Virus record (IMG/VR): IMGVR_UViG_3300046723_000111 | Coordinates: 1 to 26,460 of that record | Reading direction: 5' to 3' (one strand) | DNA: 26,460 nt | Source: a virus | Shown here: positions 15,640-23,673 of the stretch, one piece after another | Layout: the number at the start of each line of letters is the position of its first letter | Position numbering within the stretch: position 1 is the stretch's first letter | Position numbers and translations under genes: made by a program | Notes under the pieces: model-generated | Told to the model about the DNA's origin: nothing | What the model saw: only the letters and a program-made list of their open reading frames with translations | The model's database searches: none

Positions 15640-15642
15640 GGC

Positions 15643-16098
15643 TCATAGATCCTCTATTTTGAGTGCGTACTTGAACATGAACTGAGCGAGCAGCGCCCCC
15701 TGCAGCGAGCGGCCCAAGCCGAGGTCGGTCTGGCAGCCGAGATAGCGGATTGCGCCGTTGCCATTCCGTCCGGTCTTGACGATCTGCTCGTTGAGCATGG
15801 TGTCGGTCATCACCCGCCTGATCAGCTCCCGCCGCAAGGTGGTCAGATCGGAACCAACCTCGTCGGCCTGCTGTGCGATGATGATTTCCGGGTGCATGCG
15901 AACCATGGTCGGCCGGTTGGCGGGCCGCATCGACAAGTCGGACGCGTCGTTGGTTTCCTCATCGCCGTCGAACACCAGCGCCGCCGGCAATTGGTCTTCC
16001 GGGATCTCAATATTGTTGCGCTGGGCAAATTTAATATTCGGAATACTCGCCACCACCACGAGCAGCCGGGCCAGGATGTCCTCGCGAACGTCAACCAA
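15643..16098 (-). CDS. Tail terminator-like protein
   Basis: A 151-residue protein between the head-tail protein and the major tail protein, where tail completion or terminator proteins lie. Helix DILARLLVVVASIP near the start is followed by a strand with LPAALVFDGDEE. A pattern of PEIIIAQQADEVGSDLTTLR and an acidic/Arg C-terminal region match the gpU/terminator style, capping the tube. The start is a TTG at 16098, overlapping the previous gene by 8 bases with only a weak RBS, so the N-terminus is tentative. Confidence 0.75.
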   Translation of the reverse strand: MVDVREDILARLLVVVASIPNIKFAQRNNIEIPEDQLPAALVFDGDEETNDASDLSMRPANRPTMVRMHPEIIIAQQADEVGSDLTTLRRELIRRVMTDTMLNEQIVKTGRNGNGAIRYLGCQTDLGLGRSLQGALLAQFMFKYALKIEDL

Positions 16099-16462
16099 CG
16101 GAGTTGGCTTTCAATGCGAATCTAACCTCGCCCATGTCCTCGCCATTCGGGCTGCCACGCAGTTCCCACGAACGAACGATCCAGGTCCGGCCGTTGAAGG
16201 CCAGCACCGCATCGGCATAGTTGGTGCGCGCTATGCCCTTTTCGGCGAGCTCGGGAATGCGGGCAAAGGCGCCAGGGCCGACGCTGCGCACCTCCGCCGG
16301 CGTCCCGCCCCCGGCTGCGATCGGCAGCACGTTGGGCCGCGTGTCGTCGATCACGGTGATCGCTACCTCGGCGCCACCGCTCCCTGCCACGCTCAGCACC
16401 GCCGGCACGCCGATCACCGCATAGACCGGGTCGTAGAGCAGCTCGCTGCAGTCGATGGTCAT
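16091..16462 (-). CDS. Head-tail joining protein
   Basis: A 123-residue protein between the gp6-like connector and the tail terminator, so a neck or head-closure role is likely. Patterns include LLYDPVYAVIGVPAVLSVAG and ITVIDDTRPNVLPIA, then a region with GAFARIPELAEKG and FNGRTWIVRSWELRGSP, which resembles small beta-barrel head-tail adaptors. AGAGG precedes the ATG at 16462 by 9 bases, across a 32-base gap from the connector gene. Confidence 0.75.
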   Translation of the reverse strand: MTIDCSELLYDPVYAVIGVPAVLSVAGSGGAEVAITVIDDTRPNVLPIAAGGGTPAEVRSVGPGAFARIPELAEKGIARTNYADAVLAFNGRTWIVRSWELRGSPNGEDMGEVRFALKANSVG

Positions 16463-16494
16463 GACACCACGCCTCTTTCATCCAGGCACGACGA

Positions 16495-17142
16495 TCATAC
16501 ATCAAAGCGCATGTAGGCACTAAGCAAGCCGGTAACGGAATCGGTTGCCGCCTGCAATGGCGCAGTGGGTGCGGCCTTACCGAGCACCTGCAGCGGATCG
16601 AAATATTGCACCATCGTGTCGCCATGCCGGACCATTCGGACGCCGCCGGTGGCGTTCAAGCGCTGCTGCAGCCGCGCCGCCTGGATCAATAGTATGGTCG
16701 CCGCCTTGAGTGCCGGCGGCGCGGCGTCGGGCAGCAGATAACCGCCGCTATAGGTCACGGTGACCGGATCGGTCCAGGCGCCGTCGATGCGCATCTTGCC
16801 GGATTGCGGCTCGACCTCGTAAACCGATGGATCGAGGATATTCCCCCGCGGCGACTCCACCGAGACGATATCGGCATCGACGACCGGATAGTGTGTCAGA
16901 AACAAACGTGGACTATCGAACGGCGTCCCGTCGCCGCGCCAGGTTTCGGCGACCTGCTCGTAGGCGAACACGCGCTGGCACATCGTCGCGATGACATCGC
17001 TGTACTGGTCGATCCACATCTGCAGTTGCGTGTCTTCGCTGGTATTGGTCGGCGGCAGGCCAAGGATGCTCTTGACCTCATCCAGCGTGACGAGCGCATA
17101 GCTGTCGGCCGGTGTCAGCACCTTGACCCAGATATCGGCCAT
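16495..17142 (-). CDS. gp6-like head-tail connector
   Basis: A 215-residue protein of the HK97 gp6 type that links the portal to the tail. The N-terminal helix region (LVTLDEVKSILGL, about 18-30) is followed by a helix with QLQMWIDQYSDVIATMCQR and a beta hairpin (VTVTYSGGYLLPDAAPPALK), hallmarks of this family. The C-terminus is a longer Ala/Thr tail (about 170-215). The start ATG at 17142 shares its last base with the stop of the collagen-like gene (TGATG). It is unusual that this gene follows fibre-like genes rather than the portal directly. Confidence 0.9.
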   Translation of the reverse strand: MADIWVKVLTPADSYALVTLDEVKSILGLPPTNTSEDTQLQMWIDQYSDVIATMCQRVFAYEQVAETWRGDGTPFDSPRLFLTHYPVVDADIVSVESPRGNILDPSVYEVEPQSGKMRIDGAWTDPVTVTYSGGYLLPDAAPPALKAATILLIQAARLQQRLNATGGVRMVRHGDTMVQYFDPLQVLGKAAPTAPLQAATDSVTGLLSAYMRFDV

Positions 17143-17873
17143 CAGCGCGCCTCGTGGAACTGTTCGAATAGCGCGCGCAACTCCAGCATCGGCGCCTTGC
17201 TGTTATCGGACATCACCGGCTGCGCGGTGTAGGCCTCACGGTCGATGCGCCATCCGACGATGGTTGGCCCGGTGGAACCACGTTCGCCACGCGCGCCGTC
17301 ATCGCCCTTGGGGCCGGGCTTACCGGGCTTGCCGGCCGAGGCGATGAGCTGCCAGCCCTCGCCGGGACAGACGCCTGGCCCATCGCGGCGCGCGATAAAG
17401 CTTGAGCCGCCGAGCGCCACGATGTCGAGCGCCGCATAGGTTTCGCCCTCGGCGAAAGTGCCTCGCACCGTTGGCATCGCGGCATCGCGGCCGGGCCGCG
17501 CCAGGCAGATCCAATCCGCATGCCCGGGTGCTTGTCCGGTGTCGCGGGTAGCCTGGAAGCTGGCGCCGGCATGGGCGACGACGGTGCCCGCGTAGTGGAC
17601 GATGCCGGGCGTCCAATCGCGCGCCACCGGCAGCGCCCCGGGCTTGCCCTGTGGGCCAGGCTCACCGGCCTTGCCGTCGATGCCGGCACGTCCCGCCGGC
17701 CCTGCTGGTCCAGCTTTGCCGGCTTCCCCGCGCTCGCCGGTAGGCCCGCGCTTGCCTTCCGGCCCAGGAGCCCGTGCGAGCGCCCGCACCTCGAGGAGCG
17801 CCCGCTGTGCCACGGCGAGACAGGTACTCAGCCCGTCGAGCAGCGAATATCCCCCTGGGCCAGGAGTGCTCAT
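17142..17873 (-). CDS. Collagen-like virion protein with carbohydrate-binding-like modules
   Basis: A 243-residue protein. Gly-X-Y triplets fill residues 37-81 (15 triplets: GPEGKRGPTGERGEAGKAG and more) and 181-203 (GKPGKPGPKGDDGARGERG). Between them are two short beta modules with W/Y patterns (YAGTVVAHAGASFQATRDTG and TFAEGETYAALDIVALGGSS), similar to CBM5/12-type folds. The protein could trimerise by a collagen-like triple helix and display sugar-binding modules. No signal peptide. The ATG at 17873 overlaps the previous stop (ATGA); an ATG at 17888 is also possible. It is the last of the accessory genes before the connector. Confidence 0.88.
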   Translation of the reverse strand: MSTPGPGGYSLLDGLSTCLAVAQRALLEVRALARAPGPEGKRGPTGERGEAGKAGPAGPAGRAGIDGKAGEPGPQGKPGALPVARDWTPGIVHYAGTVVAHAGASFQATRDTGQAPGHADWICLARPGRDAAMPTVRGTFAEGETYAALDIVALGGSSFIARRDGPGVCPGEGWQLIASAGKPGKPGPKGDDGARGERGSTGPTIVGWRIDREAYTAQPVMSDNSKAPMLELRALFEQFHEAR

Positions 17874-18790
17874 GCTGCCAACATCCATGCAACGGCGGCG
17901 GCTTCGTCGTCGTCATGTTGCCCGGAACCAGTGCCCATGAGATTAGCGACCATGCCTGAACCTCTGCCGTGCGTACCGACGACTCCCGAGCCCACGGCGC
18001 CGGCTCGGAGCATCACAATCCCGGAGCCGATCCGGCCATGATTACCGGCCGCCACCGCCTTGATTGACAGCCGCGCCGCACCAATGCCGGCCGATGCGGG
18101 GCAAGGCTCGATCCGAACCGGCGTTGCGACGCGGACGCCAACCACGACGCCATGCGCTTCGCCCTCGAGCCGCGGCAGGATGCCGTAGCCGGAGCCCTCA
18201 ACCGGGAGCGGCCGCTCGAGCGGATGATAGCCGCCGCCGCCAACCACAACGACCACCGGGACCGGCACGACACCAGCGAATGCCGCGGTGTCGGCGCCTT
18301 CGTCGGCCTCGAGCGAACCGATGATCTCGCCGGCCGATGCAACGATGCCGGTTGCCGCAAATACATCCGCCCGTTCCGTTGCGGCGAGCGTGCCGAGCGT
18401 TACGGCCGTCGCGGCAAACGATGCGATATCTGCCGCCTCGATCGCAGCCAGCGTGCCGGTCCAGGCCGTAGCACCGACCGCACCAACAAACGATGCAACG
18501 TCACCTTCGTTAAGTGCGTCGACGGTCGGCGTACTGGCATCGACAGTCGGTGCAGTAGCGTCAACGGTCGGTGCAAAAATCGATGCTTCGAACGCCGCTA
18601 GCGTGCCGATGGATACCGCACCGACCACTCCAACGATTGCCGCGGTATCGCCCGCCTCGATCGCCGCCAGCGTGCCGACGATCTCTTGCAACGTTCCGAC
18701 AATCGGATGGCCGTTATTGGTATGGACCTTGCCACTGGATGTTTCAGTCGTATGAACGACGTTTTCGTCGCCGATGAGATGGGCGGTCAT
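17870..18790 (-). CDS. Repeat-rich virion protein with GTLAAIEA units
   Basis: A 306-residue protein, Ala/Val/Gly-rich. A degenerate unit GTLAA(I/F/T)EA-x-D-x-A recurs about five times between residues 35 and 170, with PTVDA heptads in the middle (APTVDAT, APTVDAS, TPTVDAL) from a 21-base tandem repeat. The C-terminal half has a GGGGYHPLERPLPVEGSGYG linker, then a short strand set. It probably forms an extended fibrous or decorated part of the virion; the function is unknown. The start overlaps the previous stop (ATGA). Confidence 0.8.
   Translation of the reverse strand: MTAHLIGDENVVHTTETSSGKVHTNNGHPIVGTLQEIVGTLAAIEAGDTAAIVGVVGAVSIGTLAAFEASIFAPTVDATAPTVDASTPTVDALNEGDVASFVGAVGATAWTGTLAAIEAADIASFAATAVTLGTLAATERADVFAATGIVASAGEIIGSLEADEGADTAAFAGVVPVPVVVVVGGGGYHPLERPLPVEGSGYGILPRLEGEAHGVVVGVRVATPVRIEPCPASAGIGAARLSIKAVAAGNHGRIGSGIVMLRAGAVGSGVVGTHGRGSGMVANLMGTGSGQHDDDEAAAVAWMLAA
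18516..18578 (-). repeat. 21-base tandem repeat, three copies
   Basis: Three imperfect 21-base units begin at 18516, 18537 and 18558. In the minus-strand gene they encode three PTVDA-containing heptads in frame. Slipped pairing would change the number of heptads without breaking the frame. Confidence 0.8.
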
Positions 18791-19095
18791 GTCGCGTGCG
18801 TAATCGTCGACGCAATAAATTCCTTGAGCGTCAGCGGCGGCGCGCCCTCCTGCGCGCGTATTCGGTTCTCGTGGTCGTACAGGATTGTTTGCTCGTTGGT
18901 CGGCTCTGGCGCCACCGGCTCAGGCGGCACATACGGATCGGGCACGCCGCCGGCAGCCAGCCATTGCACGTAGCCGGGCTGTATCGCATTGCCGTTATAG
19001 TCCCGGTTGGCTATGTCTGGAGGCACGCAAGCTCCATCACTTAAACGAATTACCGCGCAAGGTTCGGTAGCGGCGGTCAATTGATACTCAGACAT
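18787..19095 (-). CDS. Small virion-accessory protein, intact paralogue
   Basis: A 102-residue acidic protein starting [12 protein letters not shown]. It has a short N-terminal strand, a [19 protein letters not shown] pattern at about 32-50, then a Pro-rich run ([15 protein letters not shown]) and a C-terminal helix. Short proteins of this layout (YxLTATxxxVIRxxDGAxIPxDxxNxDYxxYxxWLAAG) lie next to tail fibre genes in rhizobial phages and may be fibre accessory factors. A truncated gene with a similar N-terminus lies at 19674-19745, with an HNH gene in between. It overlaps the HNH stop by 8 bases. Confidence 0.8.
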   Translation of the reverse strand: MSEYQLTAATEPCAVIRLSDGACVPPDIANRDYNGNAIQPGYVQWLAAGGVPDPYVPPEPVAPEPTNEQTILYDHENRIRAQEGAPPLTLKEFIASTITHAT

Positions 19096-19684
19096 GACGT
19101 GTCCATCCCTTGTGATGCGACCGCGTGCCTTTCATGACTTCAGTCATTTTTGGCTGCAACAGATTGTGCGTTTCGCAGAATTTTGTCAGCCAGTTACCGC
19201 GAACTGCTTCCCCTGTTGGAGATACAAAAGCAAAATCGATGCGCTTCAGCTCATGCCTACCGCGACCTTTTGCCTGCCTGTCCGCTGCGTTGTCTTTGGC
19301 GGTGCCGACAAACAAATGCTTGGGATTGACACAGGACGGGTTATCGCAGGTATGGCAAACTTCCATCCCCGCTGGAACAGTGCCGTTGGCACGCTCATAT
19401 GAAAGACGATGGGCTTTGTATGCTTTGCCCTTTTGTATGCGTCCATATCCTTGCTGGTCTTTTGACCCCGGCCATATCAAACACCCGTCTTCGCTCGGTG
19501 TTGCCAGAGAAAACAAATGAGAAAACGCATCGTGGATATTTGCCGAACTAAGGCTCATACGAAGGCTTGGTTCTGCCGTGCCTGTTCTCATCAAACGGTC
19601 GTAATGCAGACGACAATATCCGCGGCCAGCATGGGGCCTTGAACAGCCGGAGTACGAGCACCCATCATACATTTTAGCTGGCAT
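19088..19684 (-). CDS. HNH homing endonuclease, free-standing
   Basis: A 198-residue nuclease. N-terminal zinc cluster: C9-x4-C14 then C24-x2-H27 ([20 protein letters not shown]). Central HNH motif at about residues 92-132 ([41 protein letters not shown]). The C-terminus ([29 protein letters not shown]) is like the helix-turn-helix tails of phage homing enzymes and would read target DNA. It cuts DNA lacking the gene and thereby spreads. A strong AGGAG is 6 bases before the ATG at 19684. The gene lies between a truncated small gene and its intact paralogue, and has visibly more A/T in its codons than the head genes. Confidence 0.92.
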   Translation of the reverse strand: MPAKMYDGCSYSGCSRPHAGRGYCRLHYDRLMRTGTAEPSLRMSLSSANIHDAFSHLFSLATPSEDGCLIWPGSKDQQGYGRIQKGKAYKAHRLSYERANGTVPAGMEVCHTCDNPSCVNPKHLFVGTAKDNAADRQAKGRGRHELKRIDFAFVSPTGEAVRGNWLTKFCETHNLLQPKMTEVMKGTRSHHKGWTRHV

Positions 19685-19745
19685 AATGCGCTCCTGCGGT
19701 GCGGATCACGGATGCGTCGGTTGCGGTTAGTTGATAGTCTGCCAT
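19674..19745 (-). pseudogene. Truncated paralogue of the 102-residue small gene
   Basis: A 23-residue frame [18 protein letters not shown] followed by AHYAS and a stop. The first 18 residues align with [22 protein letters not shown] of the intact gene at 18787-19095. The ATG at 19745 overlaps the fibre gene stop (TGATG), as a real gene would. The frame ends within the HNH start region: the HNH RBS lies inside it. It looks like a gene cut by the HNH insertion, or a remnant left when the homing gene replaced the rest. Confidence 0.7.
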
Positions 19746-20884
19746 CACAGCCTCGCATCAAACTGGACTCTATTTGTGCTCGAATTGTTTGCAAAAATGA
19801 GAGCGCCAGCGACCAGTCCACTAAAGTTGCCAAATACATAAAGACCAGCTTCAGACGTATTCGCAGAAATTGCTGCATTGGGCGACGACTGCGTGAAGGT
19901 CGATGCTAAACTTGTTACCACCAATGCGTCGAGAGCCTTGATGGAAGGAGCGGACCGCATCCCTGAATGGCGAACAGTATAGTATACAGATGACCCGCTC
20001 GGAATACCTGCGCCTTCTGGCGTCAAAATACGAAACTGACGCTGGCATATCACCAGCTCCTGATCGAACGACCGCATGATGAACGGCGAGCGTGCGGCGG
20101 TCGGCACCTCGAGGCCGGGAAGGACGACGAGGCCGGTGATCTGAAATACGTCGCCGATTGCAGCAACCCCGTTGGTGGTGCCGGTTATGCCGTTATAAGC
20201 TGCCGACGCCCAGGCATTGGCGGGACCGACAATTGTCGCTCCGCCGGCCATGCAAAAAATTATATAAAGGCCGACACCGTTGGTGTTACCGACCCATGTT
20301 CCGATAACATCTCCCGGGATTGTGACGGTCTTGTATTCCCAGGTATCTGCCACATTCTGCGTGAACGAGAACGGATAGGAACGATTGTTGGCGGAGTTTC
20401 GTATAGCTCCAGAATATATTCCTGTCCTGTGTATCTTGGTCCAGAACCCAATAGAAATCGGCTGTGCATTCGCTGTGCCAAAGGCAAGGCGCGAGATACG
20501 ATATCCTTCAATAGGCATATATATTTGAGTACTGTCATTAGCGCCTAGTACCGCTTGGGCCGTCGTAACGGTGAGTTTGATAGAATTGGTTAATCCGGGA
20601 GGTGCATCACCCACTTGCGCGGCTGAAACAACCATTGTTCCGGCCAGAAAAAAAGCTGCGCCATCGACAACATTTCCACTAGTGGACCGTGACGTCGTTC
20701 CGTTCTCCTGGCTCACCTCCATCGATCCGTTGATCTGCATCCCGCTGTACGCCATAGCGTCGAGCGGCGCGGCGTAGGCATATAATTCGGTGAAATTGGC
20801 ATTTGTCTTGACAAACGATGTCCGCAGCGGATCGCCGGTGCCGTCATTAGCGGCAGAACCGATATTGATGGTTTGCTGTGTCAT
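19745..20884 (-). CDS. Tail fibre-like protein in the head region
   Basis: A 379-residue protein. The N-terminus INIGSAANDGTGDPLRTSFV KTNANFTELY has the anchor pattern of phage fibre and spike proteins. Residues 45-240 form a beta-rich domain (IGFWTKIHRTGIYSG, YEYKTVTIPGDVIGTW) like carbohydrate-binding jelly rolls seen in fibre tails. Then comes GLVVLPGLEVP and a long C-terminal domain. It probably contacts the host surface. It is encoded between the portal and connector genes, not with the tail fibres at 4831-9399. The DNA is AT-richer than the head genes. Three bases separate it from the upstream gene. Confidence 0.85.
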   Translation of the reverse strand: MTQQTINIGSAANDGTGDPLRTSFVKTNANFTELYAYAAPLDAMAYSGMQINGSMEVSQENGTTSRSTSGNVVDGAAFFLAGTMVVSAAQVGDAPPGLTNSIKLTVTTAQAVLGANDSTQIYMPIEGYRISRLAFGTANAQPISIGFWTKIHRTGIYSGAIRNSANNRSYPFSFTQNVADTWEYKTVTIPGDVIGTWVGNTNGVGLYIIFCMAGGATIVGPANAWASAAYNGITGTTNGVAAIGDVFQITGLVVLPGLEVPTAARSPFIMRSFDQELVICQRQFRILTPEGAGIPSGSSVYYTVRHSGMRSAPSIKALDALVVTSLASTFTQSSPNAAISANTSEAGLYVFGNFSGLVAGALIFANNSSTNRVQFDARL

Positions 20885-20887
20885 CTG

Positions 20888-21265
20888 TCAGGGTGAGTGG
20901 GTAATACTACCTGCCGTAATGGTCACGGTCTGGCCTATGCTGATCGTCGTGCTGTTGAGATTGATATCGGCACCACTCGTGCCGCATGTAAGGTTATTCA
21001 CTTTGGTAGTGCCGCCGCCGTCCTTGATGCGCGCCACCGCCGCAGTACCGGCACCGGCCGCAACGCCGGATTTTGGCGCCCCGGCCATGGTGATCACGCC
21101 ACCCGATTCCGTGAAACTCGGATCGGACAACGTGATGGTTACGAGCGTGGCGGCAAACGACGCCGTGCATATCTCGATGTAAGCAGGCGAAGCATTGGCG
21201 TCGATCTGCAATATCGTGGCAGCCATGCGCGCCGTTTTTGTGGCAGTATCGTAGGAAACACTCAC
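20888..21265 (-). CDS. Small beta-rich virion protein
   Basis: A 125-residue protein starting MSVSYDTATKTARMAATI. It is rich in Thr, Ser, Ala and Gly with strands (YIEICTASFAATLVTITLSD, NLTCGTSGADINL) and resembles the 120-residue neighbour in style. Perhaps a capsid decoration or fibre-base protein; the function is unknown. The start is GTG at 21265 with AGAGGAAG 6-7 bases upstream. Confidence 0.78.
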   Translation of the reverse strand: MSVSYDTATKTARMAATILQIDANASPAYIEICTASFAATLVTITLSDPSFTESGGVITMAGAPKSGVAAGAGTAAVARIKDGGGTTKVNNLTCGTSGADINLNSTTISIGQTVTITAGSITHSP

Positions 21266-21276
21266 TTGAGCTTCCT

Positions 21277-21639
21277 CTATGCCATCCCCAGACGGAAGGA
21301 TGTGATCCGCACCGGGCCGTTCCTATAGATTCTGGTGGTGTTGAGCCGGATTGTTGCATTGGAGTTTTCGTCGCCGACATCGCAAGAAAACACCTCGCTG
21401 CCGTTAGCGGCGAGGATGCGCGCGGTCGCGGCATTGCCTTGCGCAAGTGCAGCGTCTTCCTCGGCGATCTTGTTGAACACCAGGTTGCCGTCCTCGGCAG
21501 TGGCCGCTGGATTGGATAGTCTGAGCACCGCGAGTGTTACACCGTTATCCGACGACAGCTCGATGGTGCCGCCGTCCATCATGCCGCCAAGTGTGTCGAG
21601 CATCTCATTGGCCGCAGCTTCTGAAAGATTGACGGTCAC
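21277..21639 (-). CDS. Small beta-rich virion protein
   Basis: A 120-residue protein starting MTVNLSEAAANEMLDTLGG. It has a short helix, then strands (TIELSSDNGVTLAVLRLS, ATARILAANGSEVFSCDVGD, TTRIYRNGPVRITSFRLG). Size and layout match its neighbour at 20888-21265, so the pair may be duplicated or partner subunits. The start is GTG at 21639, overlapping the previous stop as GTGA. Confidence 0.78.
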   Translation of the reverse strand: MTVNLSEAAANEMLDTLGGMMDGGTIELSSDNGVTLAVLRLSNPAATAEDGNLVFNKIAEEDAALAQGNAATARILAANGSEVFSCDVGDENSNATIRLNTTRIYRNGPVRITSFRLGMA

Positions 21640-22034
21640 GGCTGCGGCTCTTCATAGATCGGCACGAGCGCGCCATTCTCGTCCCGCTCGATGCGCAAGA
21701 CCTTTGATGGGCGTTCGCTCGCGATCGGCTCGTGCAATTGGCGCGCCGCACTTGCGACTTGCCCGGCCAGCTCGGGCGGTAGCAACATAGCGCCGTTCAG
21801 CCCATCCGCGACCATCTGCCGGACCTCGCCGCGCAACTCGGCAACGACTGCCCGCAACTCGGCGATGGTCGCTGCGGCCTGCGCCTCGATCAGCTCGCGC
21901 TGGCGCTGCCATTGCCGGCGCTCGGTATCGAGCGCCTCGGCGAGCGCCTCGCGCCAGGCGTCAAGAAGCAACGCGTCGTCGTCCGATCCGATCGGCGTTG
22001 GCAAATAGGCTTCTGACTTCTCGTGCAATGTCAT
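21636..22034 (-). CDS. Coiled-coil protein following the portal
   Basis: A 132-residue protein. Residues 25-80 form a long charged helix with heptad character (DAWREALAEALDTERRQWQR, then QRELIEAQAAATIAELRAVV). It ends acidic and Pro-rich. It may be a scaffold, neck or ejection-associated protein; the function is unknown. The ATG at 22034 gives a 74-base overlap with the portal gene; a TTG at 21971 would shorten this. AAAAGG lies about 10 bases before the ATG. Confidence 0.7.
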   Translation of the reverse strand: MTLHEKSEAYLPTPIGSDDDALLLDAWREALAEALDTERRQWQRQRELIEAQAAATIAELRAVVAELRGEVRQMVADGLNGAMLLPPELAGQVASAARQLHEPIASERPSKVLRIERDENGALVPIYEEPQP

Positions 22035-23373
22035 CGCGGTTGGCCTTTTGCGGCGGCTTTGCGGGAGCCGGCGGCGCTGCGGGAGGCGGCGGCGCCGCCG
22101 GCGCGGCCGGGATCTTCCCGACCTGGCTCAAGGGAACCACCTGCTGCTGAACGCGCGGCTCGTCGCCATACTCGACGCGGTCGAGCCCTTCGAGGTTGCG
22201 CGCTTCGTTCGGCGCGAAAATCCCGCCTTGCACGCCCTGCGCCAGCGCTTCGACGCGATCCTTCATCGCCGAGCGTAGCAGCGCGTCGGTGTCGAATTCC
22301 ACGTATTCGTCGGGCTGGCCTTTGAGATCGAACAGCAGGCCGATCGATTCCTCGATGTGATTGAGCGCGAAGCCGAGACCCGATGATTTCCAGCTTTGCA
22401 TCAGGAGTTCGGTCGACGAGAAGGTCGAGCCGCCGAGGCCGAGGATCTGTAACGGAATCCGAAACGCGAGCGCAATATGCTCGTTCGAAAGTTTCATCAT
22501 CTCGGCGGTAGAGGCATCCCTGCCGCTCACCGCCCACGGCTGGACTTTCAATCCAGCGGTGAGGATTGGCGTGCCGCCCTGGTGCAGACCCTTGGCCTGC
22601 TCGTTCCAGCGGTCGCGCAGCGCTTGGAGCTGGTCTTTGTCGAGCGTGAGATCGGTCGAGAGCACCGCCGACGGCCGCGCCTCGTTGAGGTAATATCCAA
22701 GTTGCTGTCTCGCGATTGCGCTGTTGACACCGATATCGCTATAAGCCGCAACGATCGGACTCTCGCCGATCAACGGCACCGGCCAGCGATGCCGCACCGT
22801 GTGTAGCCGGATGTGCAGGACGTCGCGTTGCGGCACGATCAGCGGCTCGCCTCCGAGCCGTTTATCGATCACCTGGTTGCCGTGCAACTGGTAGAAAATC
22901 TCGCCATTGTCGGCGAGCCGCGGATGCGACATCAGCGGGTCCATCAGATGCAGTTCGTCGATCTCGAATCGCGAATTGCGCAGCCCGAGCGCATAGGCGT
23001 TGCCCTCGAGGTAGAGCGAGCGCGTCGCGTTGAGCAGAAAGTCGGAGATCGATTGATAGTCATTCGGATGGCGCAGCAAACGCGAGAGCGCCGATGACTT
23101 GACGCGCTCGCGTCCGCCTTTGCCGTTGAGCCGCCAATGATCGCCGGGACACATGGCGACGGTCTGGGCGTAGGCCGAGACGCAAGCCTCGACCATGGCC
23201 GATTGGGTACCAAGGCTGGTCGGCGTGTAGCCCTGCTGCCACCAGTTATCGGCAACGCCGGCGGGCAACCACCCGCCGGTGACCGGCAGATAATACGGGC
23301 CTGGCCGGTAATCGCCTTCACCCTTGCCGATGAGCTGGCCCGCGATGCGGGCCAGAAACCCGCGAACGTTCAT
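21961..23373 (-). CDS. HK97-type portal protein
   Basis: A 470-residue portal monomer that forms the ring for DNA entry and exit at a capsid vertex. Family features: RLLRHPNDYQSISDFLLNAT (about 98-117), GNAYALGLRN, VLHIRLHT (about 185-192), the ARPSAVLST region, and the helix-rich clip section with EHIALAFRIPLQILGLGG (about 300-317). The last 70 residues are Pro/Ala-rich (PAAPAAPPPPAAPPAPAKPP), an exposed tail. The ATG at 23373 overlaps the previous stop (ATGA). In most HK97-like phages the portal comes before the protease and capsid; here it follows. Confidence 0.95.
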   Translation of the reverse strand: MNVRGFLARIAGQLIGKGEGDYRPGPYYLPVTGGWLPAGVADNWWQQGYTPTSLGTQSAMVEACVSAYAQTVAMCPGDHWRLNGKGGRERVKSSALSRLLRHPNDYQSISDFLLNATRSLYLEGNAYALGLRNSRFEIDELHLMDPLMSHPRLADNGEIFYQLHGNQVIDKRLGGEPLIVPQRDVLHIRLHTVRHRWPVPLIGESPIVAAYSDIGVNSAIARQQLGYYLNEARPSAVLSTDLTLDKDQLQALRDRWNEQAKGLHQGGTPILTAGLKVQPWAVSGRDASTAEMMKLSNEHIALAFRIPLQILGLGGSTFSSTELLMQSWKSSGLGFALNHIEESIGLLFDLKGQPDEYVEFDTDALLRSAMKDRVEALAQGVQGGIFAPNEARNLEGLDRVEYGDEPRVQQQVVPLSQVGKIPAAPAAPPPPAAPPAPAKPPQKANRDDIAREVRSLFANADRIGRRRVAS

Positions 23374-23639
23374 GTCGATGGTGACGCAGTCCTTGTTTGA
23401 TAATTGCCGCGTTTGCCGGCCTCGGCCTGCTTGGTCTGCGCCTCATTCGGGTCCGGGCTGCCATCGGGCTCGTGCTCGAGCACGTGGACGCCCATGGCCG
23501 CGAGATCATTCTCGGCCTGAGTGGGCGTCGGCTTTGTTGCACCCTGCGCTTCGCGCTGCTCAGCTTGGGCTTTCTCGCGCGCCTGTTTCTCGTCTGCGAG
23601 CTTCTTTTTCGCGGCCGCCGTCTGTTCGGTATCGGTCAC
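23370..23639 (-). CDS. Small charged protein between capsid and portal
   Basis: An 89-residue hydrophilic protein with a Lys/Glu/Gln/Ala-rich helix (AAAKKKLADEKQAREKAQAE) at the start and a Pro/Asp/Lys C-terminus. There are no Cys or Trp. A helical, highly charged product between the capsid and portal genes could be a head assembly factor, but no family is recognised. The start is GTG at 23639 with a nearly perfect AAAGGAGGT 5-6 bases upstream, so translation should be strong. Confidence 0.78.
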   Translation of the reverse strand: MTDTEQTAAAKKKLADEKQAREKAQAEQREAQGATKPTPTQAENDLAAMGVHVLEHEPDGSPDPNEAQTKQAEAGKRGNYQTRTASPST

Positions 23640-23673
23640 GGTGGACCTCCTTTATGTTGTTGGAAAGTTCAGA

